This document shows positions 1 to 8,955 of a stretch of 55,135 bases of DNA, one piece after another. The position numbers and the translations under genes are program-made. Source of the DNA: Flavobacterium pectinovorum (GTDB lineage Bacteria; Bacteroidota; Bacteroidia; Flavobacteriales; Flavobacteriaceae); contig NZ_RCZH01000011.1 in assembly GCF_006438875.1 (NCBI RefSeq), positions 108,690-163,824 on the forward strand, written 5' to 3'. Below the pieces are notes generated by a model. That model saw nothing but the letters and a program-made list of their open reading frames with translations, ran no database searches and was not told where the DNA came from. Position 1 is the first letter of the stretch; each line of letters opens with the position of its first letter.

Positions 1-594
1 TTCATCGGTTAAAAAGTCACCTTTTAACGCCGGAAACCCTAAAATTTTCTGATGTGGCAATGCACTATTGATTAATCCCGAAATGGTTCCGCCCGTTCCT
101 ACCGCACAGCAAACGTAATTAAAAACCGCATCCTCATCAGTCAAAATCTCTTCGCAGCCTTTTACCGCCAAATCATTTGTACCACCTTCTGGAACCAAAT
201 AAAAATCGCCATACCTATCTTTTAGCTTTTCTATAAAGGAAATTTCACTTTTAAGCCGATAATCTTCTCTTGAAACAAATCCAAATTGCATGCCGTTTTC
301 CTGAGCAAATTTCAGTGTTGGGTTTTCTTCTATTTTATCAAAAAGTTCATCGCCCCGAATAATTCCGATAGTTTTAAAACCTTGTTCTTTTCCTGCAAAA
401 GCTACCGCCGCAATATGATTCGAAAAAGCACCTCCAAAAGTCAATAAAGTAGTTTTATTTTCGGCTTTCGCCTGAAGCAAATTGTATTTGAGTTTTCTGA
501 ACTTATTCCCCGAAACAAAAGGATGAATCAAGTCTTCTCGTTTTATTGTCAGAGAAATATCGTTTGGGAAAGTGATATGAATTTCTTGGTTCAA
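1..594 (-). CDS. PLP-dependent deaminase, ACC deaminase / D-cysteine desulfhydrase family (3' part outside window)
   Basis: The reading frame is open from position 594 to the window edge (198 codons, C-terminus missing). The translation carries fold-type II PLP enzyme marks: a SGNKFRKLKY segment with the probable Schiff-base lysine, TFGGAFSNHIAA for substrate and carboxylate binding, and a VGTGGTISG phosphate-binding loop. The family removes ammonia from 1-aminocyclopropane-1-carboxylate or desulfhydrates D-cysteine; sequence alone does not separate the two. No ATG is available: the frame begins ATT-TTG directly after the TAG of the upstream gene, so TTG at 594 is the likely start, read by translational coupling. 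Confidence 0.8.
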   Translation of the reverse strand, partial: MNQEIHITFPNDISLTIKREDLIHPFVSGNKFRKLKYNLLQAKAENKTTLLTFGGAFSNHIAAVAFAGKEQGFKTIGIIRGDELFDKIEENPTLKFAQENGMQFGFVSREDYRLKSEISFIEKLKDRYGDFYLVPEGGTNDLAVKGCEEILTDEDAVFNYVCCAVGTGGTISGLINSALPHQKILGFPALKGDFLTDE

Positions 595-597
595 AAT

Positions 598-939
598 CTA
601 TTTTTCTTTTAATGTTAAGTAATTTAAAAATCCGAAAAAAGATCGGTTTTTCAAATAATCAGAATCCGTTTCATTAGTATAAGCTTCCCTTTCGAAACTT
701 ATATTTCGATACGCCAGATCCTTATTTTTATATTGAATTAACCTTATTATATATTCTAAAACATAAAAGACATAAAAAGGCAGAACCAGTAATTCTAATT
801 GTTGTCGAAGATGGATTTTTTCATGATTGACAAAAACGGGATTTTCTTTGTCCTGATTGTATTTCAAAAACACAAACGGAAACACAGCCATTCCTCGATA
901 TCCTTTCGGAATTAAATATTTAGCAACAATCAGAAACAT
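598..939 (-). CDS. Small membrane protein with an HExxH motif (putative metallopeptidase-like)
   Basis: This is a 113-aa protein of no family I can name. It has HEKIH at residues 39-43, a hydrophobic stretch at about 51-67 and an FEREAY segment at 82-87. HExxH followed by a downstream Glu in a helix is how gluzincin peptidases such as BlaR1/M56 bind zinc, so a minimal membrane peptidase is possible. The protein is much shorter than those families and activity is only inferred. Its stop codon lies 3 nt from the PLP-deaminase start, so the two are probably co-transcribed. Confidence 0.6.
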   Translation of the reverse strand: MFLIVAKYLIPKGYRGMAVFPFVFLKYNQDKENPVFVNHEKIHLRQQLELLVLPFYVFYVLEYIIRLIQYKNKDLAYRNISFEREAYTNETDSDYLKNRSFFGFLNYLTLKEK

Positions 940-1052
940 TAGCTGTAAAATTTATAAATTTGTAGATAAAAAATGTTCGATTTCGTTAAAATCATAATCG
1001 ACACAATCAATTTGATTTTAATAAAATAAAAACAGGAACGCTAAACAGATTT

Positions 1053-1238
1053 ATGGAAGAGCAAAGTAATGAAAATAAACTAATCGAAGGGGAAGATTTT
1101 TACTATACGCCCGAAGGTTATAAATGCTTTACCGAAAAACACCATTTAAAACGGGGTTATTGCTGCAAAAGCGGTTGTCGTCATTGTCCGTACGGGTTTG
1201 ATAAACGTACGGGAAGAATTAGAAAACAGTCTAATTAG
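1053..1238 (+). CDS. DUF5522 family small Cys-rich protein
   Basis: A 61-aa protein that matches DUF5522 as I remember it: GEDFYYTPEGY, then a CCKSGCRHCPYG cluster. Cysteines at about 25, 37, 38, 42 and 45 suggest metal binding, most likely zinc. The function of the family is unknown. It is a single gene, divergent from the upstream minus-strand pair, with a basic tail (KRTGRIRKQ). Confidence 0.8.
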   Translation: MEEQSNENKLIEGEDFYYTPEGYKCFTEKHHLKRGYCCKSGCRHCPYGFDKRTGRIRKQSN

Positions 1239-1731
1239 AAAATGTGCCAATTTGATAATGAGATAATTCCTTAATTAGTCAATTTAAAAATGTGTCAATT
1301 AGATGATTCTAAAATCAATAATCTAAACTCTAAAATTATAAATGGATATTCGCTCAAGAAAATTTAGGATTAAGATCCACAAATCCTATCACAGGTCGGA
1401 TATTCGTTATCCCTAGCTTTAATTAGAAAATGTGTCAATGTGCCAATGAGTCAATTTGAAAATGAGATAATTGTTTCAAATAGAATTTACATTGATAGGT
1501 ATTTCGCTCCTATGGAGCTTTTACAAAATAAATTATATGGTTTTCTATAAATATAACGCCTTTCTAAGGCTGAGAACAAATCCGTAAGGATTGAAATATT
1601 TATAGAACCTAATTTACCGATCAGAATTTCAGCCCCAGCGGGGCGACATAAAAAAACAAATTAATTTAGACGCTTGATTATTCGGATTCAAAAAATCTAA
1701 AATCAACACTCTAAAATCTAAAATAAAAATA
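1239..1731. repeat. Intergenic region of degenerate dispersed repeats, including a REP-like pair of palindromes
   Basis: No credible gene is present. The stretch holds several variants of a short AATGTGTCAATTTGATAATG-like phrase (about 1243, 1290, 1428 and 1455). It also holds two compact GC palindromes, GCTCCTATGGAGC at 1506-1518 and GCCCCAGCGGGGC at 1632-1644. The same two palindrome types recur at 9548-9612 in the opposite orientation, which marks a dispersed element. Confidence 0.6.
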
Positions 1732-3708
1732 ATGACTTTCAAAGCAGAAATACAACAAGGAATACCAAGCATATTACCTCCAAAAAAACAATACGATTTA
1801 GCCATTAATCACGCTCCAAAAAGAAAAGAAATCCTTTCGGCTGAAGAAAAAAAACTGGCTTTAAAAAATGCATTACGTTATTTTGAAGCTAAACATCATG
1901 CCGAATTAATCAAGGAATTTTCAGAAGAATTAGAAACTTACGGACGTATTTATATGTATCGCCTTCGTCCTGATTACAGAATGTACGCGCGACCAATTGA
2001 CGAATATCCGGGGAAATCATTGCAGGCAAAAGCGATTATGCACATGATCCAGAATAATCTTGACTATGCTGTGGCACAACATCCGCATGAGTTGATTACG
2101 TATGGCGGTAATGGAGCTGTTTTCCAGAACTGGGCCCAATATTTATTGACAATGCAATATTTGTCTGAAATGACAGATGAGCAAACGTTAACCATGTATT
2201 CCGGACATCCAATGGGATTATTCCCTTCCCATTCAGAAGCTCCAAGAGTTGTGGTTACTAACGGAATGGTGATCCCAAATTATTCTAAACCGGACGATTG
2301 GGAGAAAATGAATGCTTTGGGCGTTTCGCAATACGGACAAATGACAGCTGGAAGTTATATGTATATTGGACCACAAGGAATCGTACACGGAACTACAATT
2401 ACGGTTTTGAATGGTTTTAGAAAAATAAAATTAAATCCAGAAGGAAACCTTTTCGTGACTTCAGGTCTTGGCGGAATGTCCGGTGCACAGCCAAAAGCCG
2501 GAAATATCGCGGGTTGTATTACGGTCTGCGCCGAAGTAAATCCGAAAATCACTAAAATTCGTCACGAACAGGGCTGGATTAATGAAATTGTAACTTCGAC
2601 AGAAGAATTAGTCAAAAGAGTGACTTTGGCAAAAGCCAATAAAGAAGTTGTTTCGATTGCTTATTTAGGAAATGTGGTTGATGTTTGGGAATGTTTCGAC
2701 AAAGAAAACATCAAAATTGATTTGGGCTCTGATCAGACTTCGCTTCACAATCCTTGGGCTGGTGGTTATTATCCTGTTGGAATTTCTTTTGAAGAAGCTA
2801 ACGAAATGATGGCAAACAATCCTGAATTATTCAAAGAAAAAGTACAGGAATCGTTACGTCGTCAAGCAAAAGCAATTAACAAACATACGGCAAAAGGAAC
2901 TTACTTTTTTGATTACGGAAACGCCTTTTTATTAGAAGCTTCTCGCGCTGGTGCTGATGTAATGGCAGAGAATAACATTGATTTCAGATATCCGAGTTAC
3001 GTTCAGGATATTATGGGGCCAATGTGTTTTGATTATGGTTTTGGTCCTTTCAGATGGGTTTGTACTTCAGGAAAACCGGAAGATTTGCAAAAGACAGATA
3101 CTATTGCAAGTGAGGTTTTGGAAGAATTAGCGAAGACTTCTCCAAATGAAATTCAGCAGCAAATGCAGGATAATATTAAATGGATAAAAGGTGCGCAGGA
3201 AAATAAATTGGTTGTAGGTTCTCAGGCTCGTATTTTATACGCTGATGCTGAAGGTCGCATTAAAATTGCAGAAGCTTTTAATCAGGCGATTGCAAAAGGC
3301 GAAATCGGAACAATTGTTTTAGGACGCGATCATCATGATGTTTCCGGAACGGATTCACCTTACAGAGAAACTTCAAATATCTACGACGGATCTCGTTTTA
3401 CAGCCGATATGGCGATTCAGAACGTGATTGGAGACAGCTTTAGAGGTGCAACATGGGTTTCTATACATAATGGCGGTGGAGTTGGCTGGGGAGAGGTTAT
3501 AAATGGTGGATTTGGTATGGTTCTTGATGGTTCTAAAGAGGCTTCAAAACGCTTAGCATCAATGCTTTTTTGGGATGTTAACAACGGAATTTCAAGAAGA
3601 AGCTGGGCTAGAAATGACGAAGCTATTTTTGCAATAAAAAGAGCAATGAAAGTTCAGCCATTATTAAAAGTGACTTTGCCTAATATAGTCGACGAAAATC
3701 TATTTTAG
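1732..3708 (+). CDS. hutU: Urocanate hydratase (urocanase)
   Basis: A 658-aa cytosolic NAD-dependent enzyme that converts urocanate to imidazolonepropionate, the second step of histidine breakdown (EC 4.2.1.49). Visible family blocks include ITYGGNGAVFQNWAQY, MYSGHPMGLFPSH, GPQGIVHGTT and the FGPFRWVCTSG segment with a cysteine near residue 444. The C-terminal blocks GRDHHDVSGTDSPYRET and HNGGGVGWGE are also present. It is about 100 residues longer than the classical 550-aa bacterial enzyme and resembles the long form seen in Bacteroidota and animals. No other hut gene is adjacent in the window. A start at 1732 leaves a standard-length N-terminus. Confidence 0.96.
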   Translation: MTFKAEIQQGIPSILPPKKQYDLAINHAPKRKEILSAEEKKLALKNALRYFEAKHHAELIKEFSEELETYGRIYMYRLRPDYRMYARPIDEYPGKSLQAKAIMHMIQNNLDYAVAQHPHELITYGGNGAVFQNWAQYLLTMQYLSEMTDEQTLTMYSGHPMGLFPSHSEAPRVVVTNGMVIPNYSKPDDWEKMNALGVSQYGQMTAGSYMYIGPQGIVHGTTITVLNGFRKIKLNPEGNLFVTSGLGGMSGAQPKAGNIAGCITVCAEVNPKITKIRHEQGWINEIVTSTEELVKRVTLAKANKEVVSIAYLGNVVDVWECFDKENIKIDLGSDQTSLHNPWAGGYYPVGISFEEANEMMANNPELFKEKVQESLRRQAKAINKHTAKGTYFFDYGNAFLLEASRAGADVMAENNIDFRYPSYVQDIMGPMCFDYGFGPFRWVCTSGKPEDLQKTDTIASEVLEELAKTSPNEIQQQMQDNIKWIKGAQENKLVVGSQARILYADAEGRIKIAEAFNQAIAKGEIGTIVLGRDHHDVSGTDSPYRETSNIYDGSRFTADMAIQNVIGDSFRGATWVSIHNGGGVGWGEVINGGFGMVLDGSKEASKRLASMLFWDVNNGISRRSWARNDEAIFAIKRAMKVQPLLKVTLPNIVDENLF

Positions 3709-3924
3709 ACAAATAATGTCATCCTGAGGCTTAATTTTTTTCAAAAAAAAGCAATATAAATGACATTTACCGCAAAGTTCACAAAGGTTTACGCAAAGTT
3801 CACGAAGCTTTATCCCTATTCCGCTTTGCTTTGAGATCGCTAAGGGATTGTGAAAAATTAAAAACGTCATTGGTAGCGGAGTCGAAGGACAGACAAAAAC
3901 AAGAACATTAAAATTCCTAAATAT
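3709..3924. repeat. Intergenic repeat remnants
   Basis: The gap contains two near-direct copies of a CGCAAAGTTCACRAAG phrase (about 3770 and 3793), the same word family seen near 20690, 26770 and 27280. No gene was recognised. Confidence 0.45.
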
Positions 3925-4467
3925 ATGAAAACATTCAAATTAGTACCCGTTTTTTTGCTCTTGATACTAGCTTCGTGCAGTACGGTTAGTGTTTATTCTG
4001 ATTATGATAAAAACGTAAATTTTGCACCTTATAAAACTTATGCTTTTTTTAAGCCGGGAATTGATAAGGTCGAAATATCTGATTTGGATAAAAGACGTAT
4101 TCTACGTGCCATTGATGATCAAATGCAAGCCAAGGGTTTTACCAAAAGTGAAAATCCTGATTTATTAGTAAACATTTTCACTAAATCAAGAGAACAAGTT
4201 GACGTTAACCAGTTTAATGCCGGTTGGGGTTACGGATGGGGATACGGTTGGAATCCTTACATGATGTATGGATATGGAGGACAAACCACTGTTTCAACTT
4301 CAACACAAGGAACTTTGTTTATCGATTTGATCGATGCCAAAAAGAAAGAAATGATCTGGCAAGGTGAAGGTGTTGGTACTTTAACCAAAAACGTGGATAA
4401 AAAAGATGAAAAAGTTGCTGAATTTGTAACTAAAATTCTGGCGCAATATCCTCCGGTTAAAAAATAG
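3925..4467 (+). CDS. DUF4136 domain lipoprotein
   Basis: A 180-aa envelope protein. The N-terminus is a type II signal peptide ending in a lipobox (LILASC, Cys about 18). The body matches DUF4136: YSDYDKNVNFAPYKTYAF near the N-terminus, a region on an unusual Gly/Trp/Tyr-rich patch (GWGYGWGYGWNPYMMYGYGG, about residues 92-111), and LFIDLIDAKKKEMIWQGEG near the C-terminus. The molecular role of DUF4136 is not known. It stands alone, with a repeat-filled gap before and a leader-controlled gene after. Confidence 0.9.
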   Translation: MKTFKLVPVFLLLILASCSTVSVYSDYDKNVNFAPYKTYAFFKPGIDKVEISDLDKRRILRAIDDQMQAKGFTKSENPDLLVNIFTKSREQVDVNQFNAGWGYGWGYGWNPYMMYGYGGQTTVSTSTQGTLFIDLIDAKKKEMIWQGEGVGTLTKNVDKKDEKVAEFVTKILAQYPPVKK

Positions 4468-4491
4468 TTTTCAGTCTCAGTTTTCAGTCAC

Positions 4492-4509
4492 TCCCGATAG
4501 CTATCGGGA
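4492..4509. repeat. Perfect 18-bp palindrome TCCCGATAGCTATCGGGA
   Basis: A self-complementary palindrome between the DUF4136 gene and the ilvA leader promoter. Related short palindromes occur at 45115-45130 and inside the attC-like site at 48302-48317, so it is one of a family of short mobile-looking inserts. It may also act as a bidirectional terminator. Confidence 0.6.
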
Positions 4510-4538
4510 TCAGTTTTTGTAAAAACAAGAAACAGTTA

Positions 4539-4570
4539 TTGAATACTTTACAAAATAATTAATACATTTG
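4539..4570 (+). promoter_or_regulatory. Promoter of the ilvA leader transcript
   Basis: TTG at 4539-4541 and TACATTTG at 4563-4570 are 21 bp apart and fit the Bacteroidota form TTG-N17-23-TAnnTTTG. Transcription would start close to 4577, about ten bases before the leader ORF. Confidence 0.7.
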
Positions 4571-4587
4571 CCTTTCAATTATCTGAA

Positions 4588-4644
4588 ATGAAAAACTTAA
4601 ATATCATTATTATCTCTATTAGTATTATTGCAATTCAGCAATAA
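4588..4644 (+). CDS. Isoleucine-rich leader peptide for ilvA attenuation
   Basis: An 18-codon ORF, MKNLNIIIISISIIAIQQ, with eight isoleucines, four of them consecutive. It lies between a consensus promoter and a strong intrinsic terminator, upstream of threonine dehydratase, the first committed enzyme of isoleucine synthesis. This is the classical attenuation layout: ribosome stalling at Ile codons when charged Ile-tRNA is scarce would prevent terminator formation. Unlike the enterobacterial ilv leader it has almost no Leu or Val, so it should respond to isoleucine. Pairing of an antiterminator was not modelled. Confidence 0.8.
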   Translation: MKNLNIIIISISIIAIQQ

Positions 4645-4687
4645 TGGTGAGGTATTATATAAATAAGTAAACAAAATACAATTTATT

Positions 4688-4716
4688 AAACCTCCCAAAT
4701 CGGGAGGTTTTTTTTT
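4688..4716 (+). terminator. Intrinsic terminator / attenuator of ilvA
   Basis: An AAACCTCCC / GGGAGGTTT stem with a short AAATC loop, followed by a run of T residues. It lies 43 nt after the leader stop codon and 116 nt before the ilvA start. Confidence 0.85.
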
Positions 4717-4735
4717 AGAAAAGAATTAAAAAATA

Positions 4736-4817
4736 GCCACGAATTTCACGAATTAGCACGAATTAATCTTTTGCTTCAAGCAAATAAAAATTAGAGAAAA
4801 TTTGTGCAATTCGTGGC
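4736..4817. repeat. Inverted repeat with GCCACGAATT arms
   Basis: The left arm GCCACGAATTTCACGAATT and the right arm AATTTGTGCAATTCGTGGC bracket about 45 nt. Other members lie at 9357-9441 and 12721-12846, and a half copy is near 21846. This one sits between the attenuator and the ilvA start, so it is transcribed as part of the ilvA 5' leader. Confidence 0.65.
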
Positions 4818-4832
4818 AAAAAAACAAACCCA

Positions 4833-6076
4833 ATGAATCTATTTAACGAAGTACTTGCTGCAAAAAAACAGCTTGAAAATGTAGTTGCCGCTACACCACT
4901 GACACAAAACCTGAATCTCTCGGAAGAATTTAAGTCTGTTATTTTATTAAAAAGAGAAGATCTTCAAATTGTCCGGTCGTACAAAATCAGAGGCGCTTAC
5001 AACAAAATTTCTTCGTTAGATGATGCCGAAAAAGCAACCGGAATTGTTTGTGCAAGTGCCGGAAATCATGCTCAGGGCGTTGCCTATTCCTGTCATCTTT
5101 TGCAGATAAAAGGCAAAATTTATATGCCAAAAACAACGCCAAAGCAAAAGTAAAACAAGTGCAATTGTTCGGAAAATCATTTGTTGAAATTGTTCTTATA
5201 GGAGATACTTTTGATGATGCTTATGCTTCGGCTACTGCCGATGCTATCAAAAACCATAAAATATTTATTCACCCTTTTGACGATGAGAAAGTCATTGCAG
5301 GTCAGGGAACTGTGGGATTAGAAATTCTGGAAAGTTATAAAGAACCTATCGATTATGTTTTTGTTCCGATTGGCGGTGGCGGACTTGCTTCCGGTTTATC
5401 TGAAGTTTTTAAACATTTGAGTCCAAATACGAAGATTATTGGCGTTGAACCAAAAGGTGCTCCTTCGATGAAAACTTCGATTGAAGAAAATAAAAATACT
5501 GCCTTAACAACGATTGATAAATTTGTAGATGGCGCAGCAGTAAAACAAGTTGGTGATAAAACTTTTGAAATTTGTCGTTATAATTTAGAAGATATTATTC
5601 TGGTTCCTGAAGGAAAAGTATGCACCACAATTTTACGTTTATATAACGAAGAAGCAATGGTTGTAGAACCTGCAGGCGCATTGACAATTGCTGCATTGGA
5701 TTTTTATAAAGATAAAATAAAAGGAAAAACGGTCATTTGCGTCGTAAGCGGAAGCAACAATGATATTGAAAGAACTGCCGAAATAAAGGAGCGCTCTTTA
5801 TTATATGAAGGTTTAATGCATTATTTCATGATTCAGTTTCCGCAACGTCCGGGAGCCTTAAAAGAATTTGTAAACAATATTTTAGGTCCTGATGATGATA
5901 TTACTTACTTTCAATTTGCCAAGAAAAACAGTCGTGAAGTGGGTTCTGTAGTCGTTGGATTAGAATTAAAAAACAAGAAAGATATTCTGGCTATTAAAAT
6001 GAATATGACCAAAAATGGTTTTGAATTTCAATACTTAAATGACAACCAGGATTTGTTTACGCAATTGATTGGATAA
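4833..6076 (+). pseudogene. ilvA: Threonine dehydratase (threonine ammonia-lyase), frameshifted
   Basis: The protein would deaminate threonine to 2-oxobutanoate (EC 4.3.1.19), the entry to isoleucine synthesis. Codons 1-106 (4833-5150) carry RSYKIRGAYNK with the PLP lysine and SAGNHAQG. The frame then hits TAA at 5151, while the family sequence continues in another frame from KVKQVQLFGKSF, through PIGGGGLASG, to a C-terminal ACT-like regulatory domain ending at 6076. Restoring one A in the CAAAAG run at 5145-5150 rejoins the frames into a protein of about 414 aa, the normal length. Either the gene is recently inactivated or one base was lost in the assembly; everything else is intact. The leader and attenuator upstream suggest it was functional and regulated. 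Confidence 0.88.
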
Positions 6077-6082
6077 AAAGCA

Positions 6083-6116
6083 AAAGGCTGTCTGATATCA
6101 GAATCAGACAGCCTTT
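6083..6116. terminator. Bidirectional terminator between ilvA and the GH30 gene
   Basis: A perfect 14-bp stem, AAAGGCTGTCTGAT / ATCAGACAGCCTTT, with a 6-nt loop. It lies 7 nt after the ilvA stop and serves the convergent minus-strand gene as well. Confidence 0.85.
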
Positions 6117-6158
6117 AAATTCAAATATAAAATTACTAATTGAATTCTGGATTTGAAA

Positions 6159-8558
6159 TTATTGTTTTAAAACTTTTTTAGAATAAGAACCTTTAATGTC
6201 AGTAACTCTCACGATATAAAGTCCCTTTGGTAATTTCGAAATTTCAACTTCTGTTTCGCTTCCATTTTCAAAATTAACGGTTCTTTTTAAGACACTTTGA
6301 CCACCAACCGAATAAACTTCAACTTGACCTGAGCCAGAATTTGGCGTATTGATTTTTAAATAATCATTAGTCGAATTAATATAAAGAGAAAAATCAGATG
6401 TTGTATTAGGTTCCGTTATTGCAGCTTTTTTACCGGTTGAAGTTTCAACTTGCACCAATTGCCATTGCTGATTTAATCCGCTTGTATAAGCCCAAACCTG
6501 AATATTGGCTCCATTTGCTGTAGAAACATTTTCAACATCCAGAGATTTTCCGCTGCCTACATTAATGATTTTATAGTAACCTCCACCAAGACTGGTAACC
6601 GTCCACTTAAATTCATTTGAAGCTGAGAATGTTTTTTGCTGTACTTTTAATCCGTCTCCGGTCCCATTATTTTCAGGCGCCAAATACATTCCGGTTGATT
6701 TCACAATGATATAAAAATTTCCACCTCCGTCAGAAACAAATTTCCAACGTTGATTACTTCCTCCGCCACTGGTAATATCATACTGCTGAATACGACCTCC
6801 GCTTGTAGTCGAATTATCAGCTACATCAAGTCCTTTATTACTGTTTCTTGAAATGATATTGTAGTATCCGGGATAAGTTGACGTCGACGCTGTAACTGTT
6901 ATAGCACTTGTTGCTGTTTTTGAACCATCGACAGTTGTTACAGTTATTGTTGCTGTTCCTTGCGAAACTCCTGTAACTAATCCGCTTGCATTTACAGATG
7001 CTACACTAGAATTACTTGAACTCCAATTTACATTTTTATTAGTTGCATTGCTTGGATTAACTGTCGCTGTTAATTGTGTTGTTGATCCAGCTGAAATTGA
7101 AGCTGAGGTTGGGTTCAAACTTACGCTTGTTACTGCAACCGGAGCGCTTGCTCCCCAATTAAATGTTACTGCCGATGCAGCCGGAACCGCATAATCAAAT
7201 GCTGATGATCCCGAAACAACTCTAATGGTATTTGCTGATCCTGAATTGTAAATTACAAGTGCAATTGACCCATCAGGATTTTTGAATCCGACGGAAAGAA
7301 TACTTCCGTTTGAACTTGATGAGGCAATTCTTAAAGCACCGGCTTTTACAAATTTCGAAATTTGTCCAATAATATAATACGCTACATTTTTAGTATAACT
7401 TGTACTATTATTAACTGTAACTGCACCTAAACAAGTTGTACATCCTCCAGGAGTATGTGGTCCAAGACTTGAATTATTAGCCGCATTCCATTCCAGAACT
7501 GTTTTTGCCCAGTTAGTGGTACTTCCAATCACTACATTTTGCATGTGCCAGCCAAAATCGCCGCTAAAACTTCCTCCGGAACCCGTGAATTGTTCCGTAA
7601 AATAGACATTTTTATTGGTTGCATTTTTTACTGTTGACATCGCTGAAATATTTCCTAAATACAAGTGAAATGCTGCTCCATCAACATAGCTGCTGTTGTT
7701 TAAAACATCGATGGGATAAGCAGTATTATCGCAATTATGATCAAAAGCGATAATTTTTATTCCGCCATATCCGGCTGCCGCCATTTGAGGACCTAATTGT
7801 TGATTGATAAAGTTTTTTTGTTCTGTTGAATTCATCAACATACTTGGTTCATTATTTGGATTCTCAGGTTCGTTTTGCGGCGTGATTCCCCAAATCGAAA
7901 GTCCCTGCGCTGTCATAGCATCAAAGTACTTTACAAAATATTTGGCATAAGCTGCATAATACTGTGTTTGCAAATTTCCGCCAAACCAGGAATTATTGGT
8001 TTTCATCCAACGTGGCGGCGACCAAGGCGTTGCTAGTATTTTTATGTTCGGATTTATTAATTTTATCTTCTTAAGTATTGGAATTAAATAGGTTAAATCT
8101 GGTCCGTTCAAACTAAAATTATTCATATTAACGTCTCCCGAAGTTTCATTATAACTATAAGAAGAACTGCTTAAATCTGAAGCTCCGATACTAATACGAA
8201 TCACATTTGCGTTCAAACCTGTAGTAGGATTATACAAATCGTTTAGTAATTGATTTTGTTGCGTTGCAGCCATTCCGCTTATTACCTCGCAACTTCCTTC
8301 TGTAAGTGTATAACCAAATCCGTCCATGGTTTGGTAAGTTGTTCCTGCATTGACTGTTACAGTCGAAGGATTAGATCCTGAATTGGCTCCAAAGCTCACA
8401 GTGCCTTGTTGTTGCAGTAATTTCGTTTGATCTCCTGAGGTTATCCACGGCGTAACCGTTTGAGCATTTACTTTAGTAATAAACAAAAGCATTATAATGA
8501 CGTTTATCATTATCACAGCTTTTATTCCGTTTTTAGGTTTTTGGGTAGTTTTGTGCAT
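6159..8558 (-). CDS. Secreted GH30 family glycoside hydrolase with Big2, ricin-type and T9SS sorting domains
   Basis: A 799-aa extracellular enzyme. The order is: signal peptide (about 1-32); a GH30 (beta/alpha)8 barrel to about 470 with acid/base Glu near 230 in TPQNEPE and nucleophile Glu near 322 in YFTEQF; a bacterial Ig-like (Big2) domain at about 475-555; a ricin-type beta-trefoil (CBM13-like) at about 560-705; and a C-terminal type A T9SS sorting signal at about 720-799 ending KGLYIVRVTD...KKVLKQ. GH30 members act on beta-glucosyl or xylosyl links. WSPPRWMK and the layout suggest a beta-1,6-glucanase or glucosylceramidase-like enzyme, but the substrate is not certain. It is a single gene with a shared terminator. 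Confidence 0.92.
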   Translation of the reverse strand: MHKTTQKPKNGIKAVIMINVIIMLLFITKVNAQTVTPWITSGDQTKLLQQQGTVSFGANSGSNPSTVTVNAGTTYQTMDGFGYTLTEGSCEVISGMAATQQNQLLNDLYNPTTGLNANVIRISIGASDLSSSSYSYNETSGDVNMNNFSLNGPDLTYLIPILKKIKLINPNIKILATPWSPPRWMKTNNSWFGGNLQTQYYAAYAKYFVKYFDAMTAQGLSIWGITPQNEPENPNNEPSMLMNSTEQKNFINQQLGPQMAAAGYGGIKIIAFDHNCDNTAYPIDVLNNSSYVDGAAFHLYLGNISAMSTVKNATNKNVYFTEQFTGSGGSFSGDFGWHMQNVVIGSTTNWAKTVLEWNAANNSSLGPHTPGGCTTCLGAVTVNNSTSYTKNVAYYIIGQISKFVKAGALRIASSSSNGSILSVGFKNPDGSIALVIYNSGSANTIRVVSGSSAFDYAVPAASAVTFNWGASAPVAVTSVSLNPTSASISAGSTTQLTATVNPSNATNKNVNWSSSNSSVASVNASGLVTGVSQGTATITVTTVDGSKTATSAITVTASTSTYPGYYNIISRNSNKGLDVADNSTTSGGRIQQYDITSGGGSNQRWKFVSDGGGNFYIIVKSTGMYLAPENNGTGDGLKVQQKTFSASNEFKWTVTSLGGGYYKIINVGSGKSLDVENVSTANGANIQVWAYTSGLNQQWQLVQVETSTGKKAAITEPNTTSDFSLYINSTNDYLKINTPNSGSGQVEVYSVGGQSVLKRTVNFENGSETEVEISKLPKGLYIVRVTDIKGSYSKKVLKQ

Positions 8559-8955
8559 AGTTTTTTAGTTTTTTGATAATTTAATTTTTCTCATTTTTTA
8601 AGATTAATTTTATTAATACAGATCAATATTATGTTAAATTTAATTAAAATGACAATTATTCAACTTTACAAATACACATCAAAATGAAAATTTTCCTTAA
8701 CAAAAACTTATCTATTTATTTTTCAACTATTTGATTTTTAATATTTTAAAAATAAAAAACAATCAATTTCTTACTTAAATTTTGTAAGAATATAAAACTC
8801 ACCAAAATTTGGCGGAATAGCTATCAAAATTTACTATAAAACAAGAATATTTTCCGATTAATTCACTTTAGATAAAATAATCTTAAAATGATAAATATCA
8901 GAAAACATGCACCATCATATATTGTATTTTTGTAATTCACTTTACAGCTTAAAAC
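8559..8955. other. AT-rich intergenic region between divergent genes
   Basis: No ORF, repeat or RNA was recognised. It must contain the promoters of both divergent genes. A TATTTTTG sequence at 8925-8932 fits the -7 element for the haemoglobin gene, but no convincing -33 TTG is seen. Confidence 0.4.

Noticed and set aside
5146..5149. Programmed -1 frameshift in ilvA
   Set aside because: The run is only four A residues in a CAAAAG context, with no slippery heptamer or following stem, and the family has no tradition of recoding. Mutation or sequencing error is simpler.
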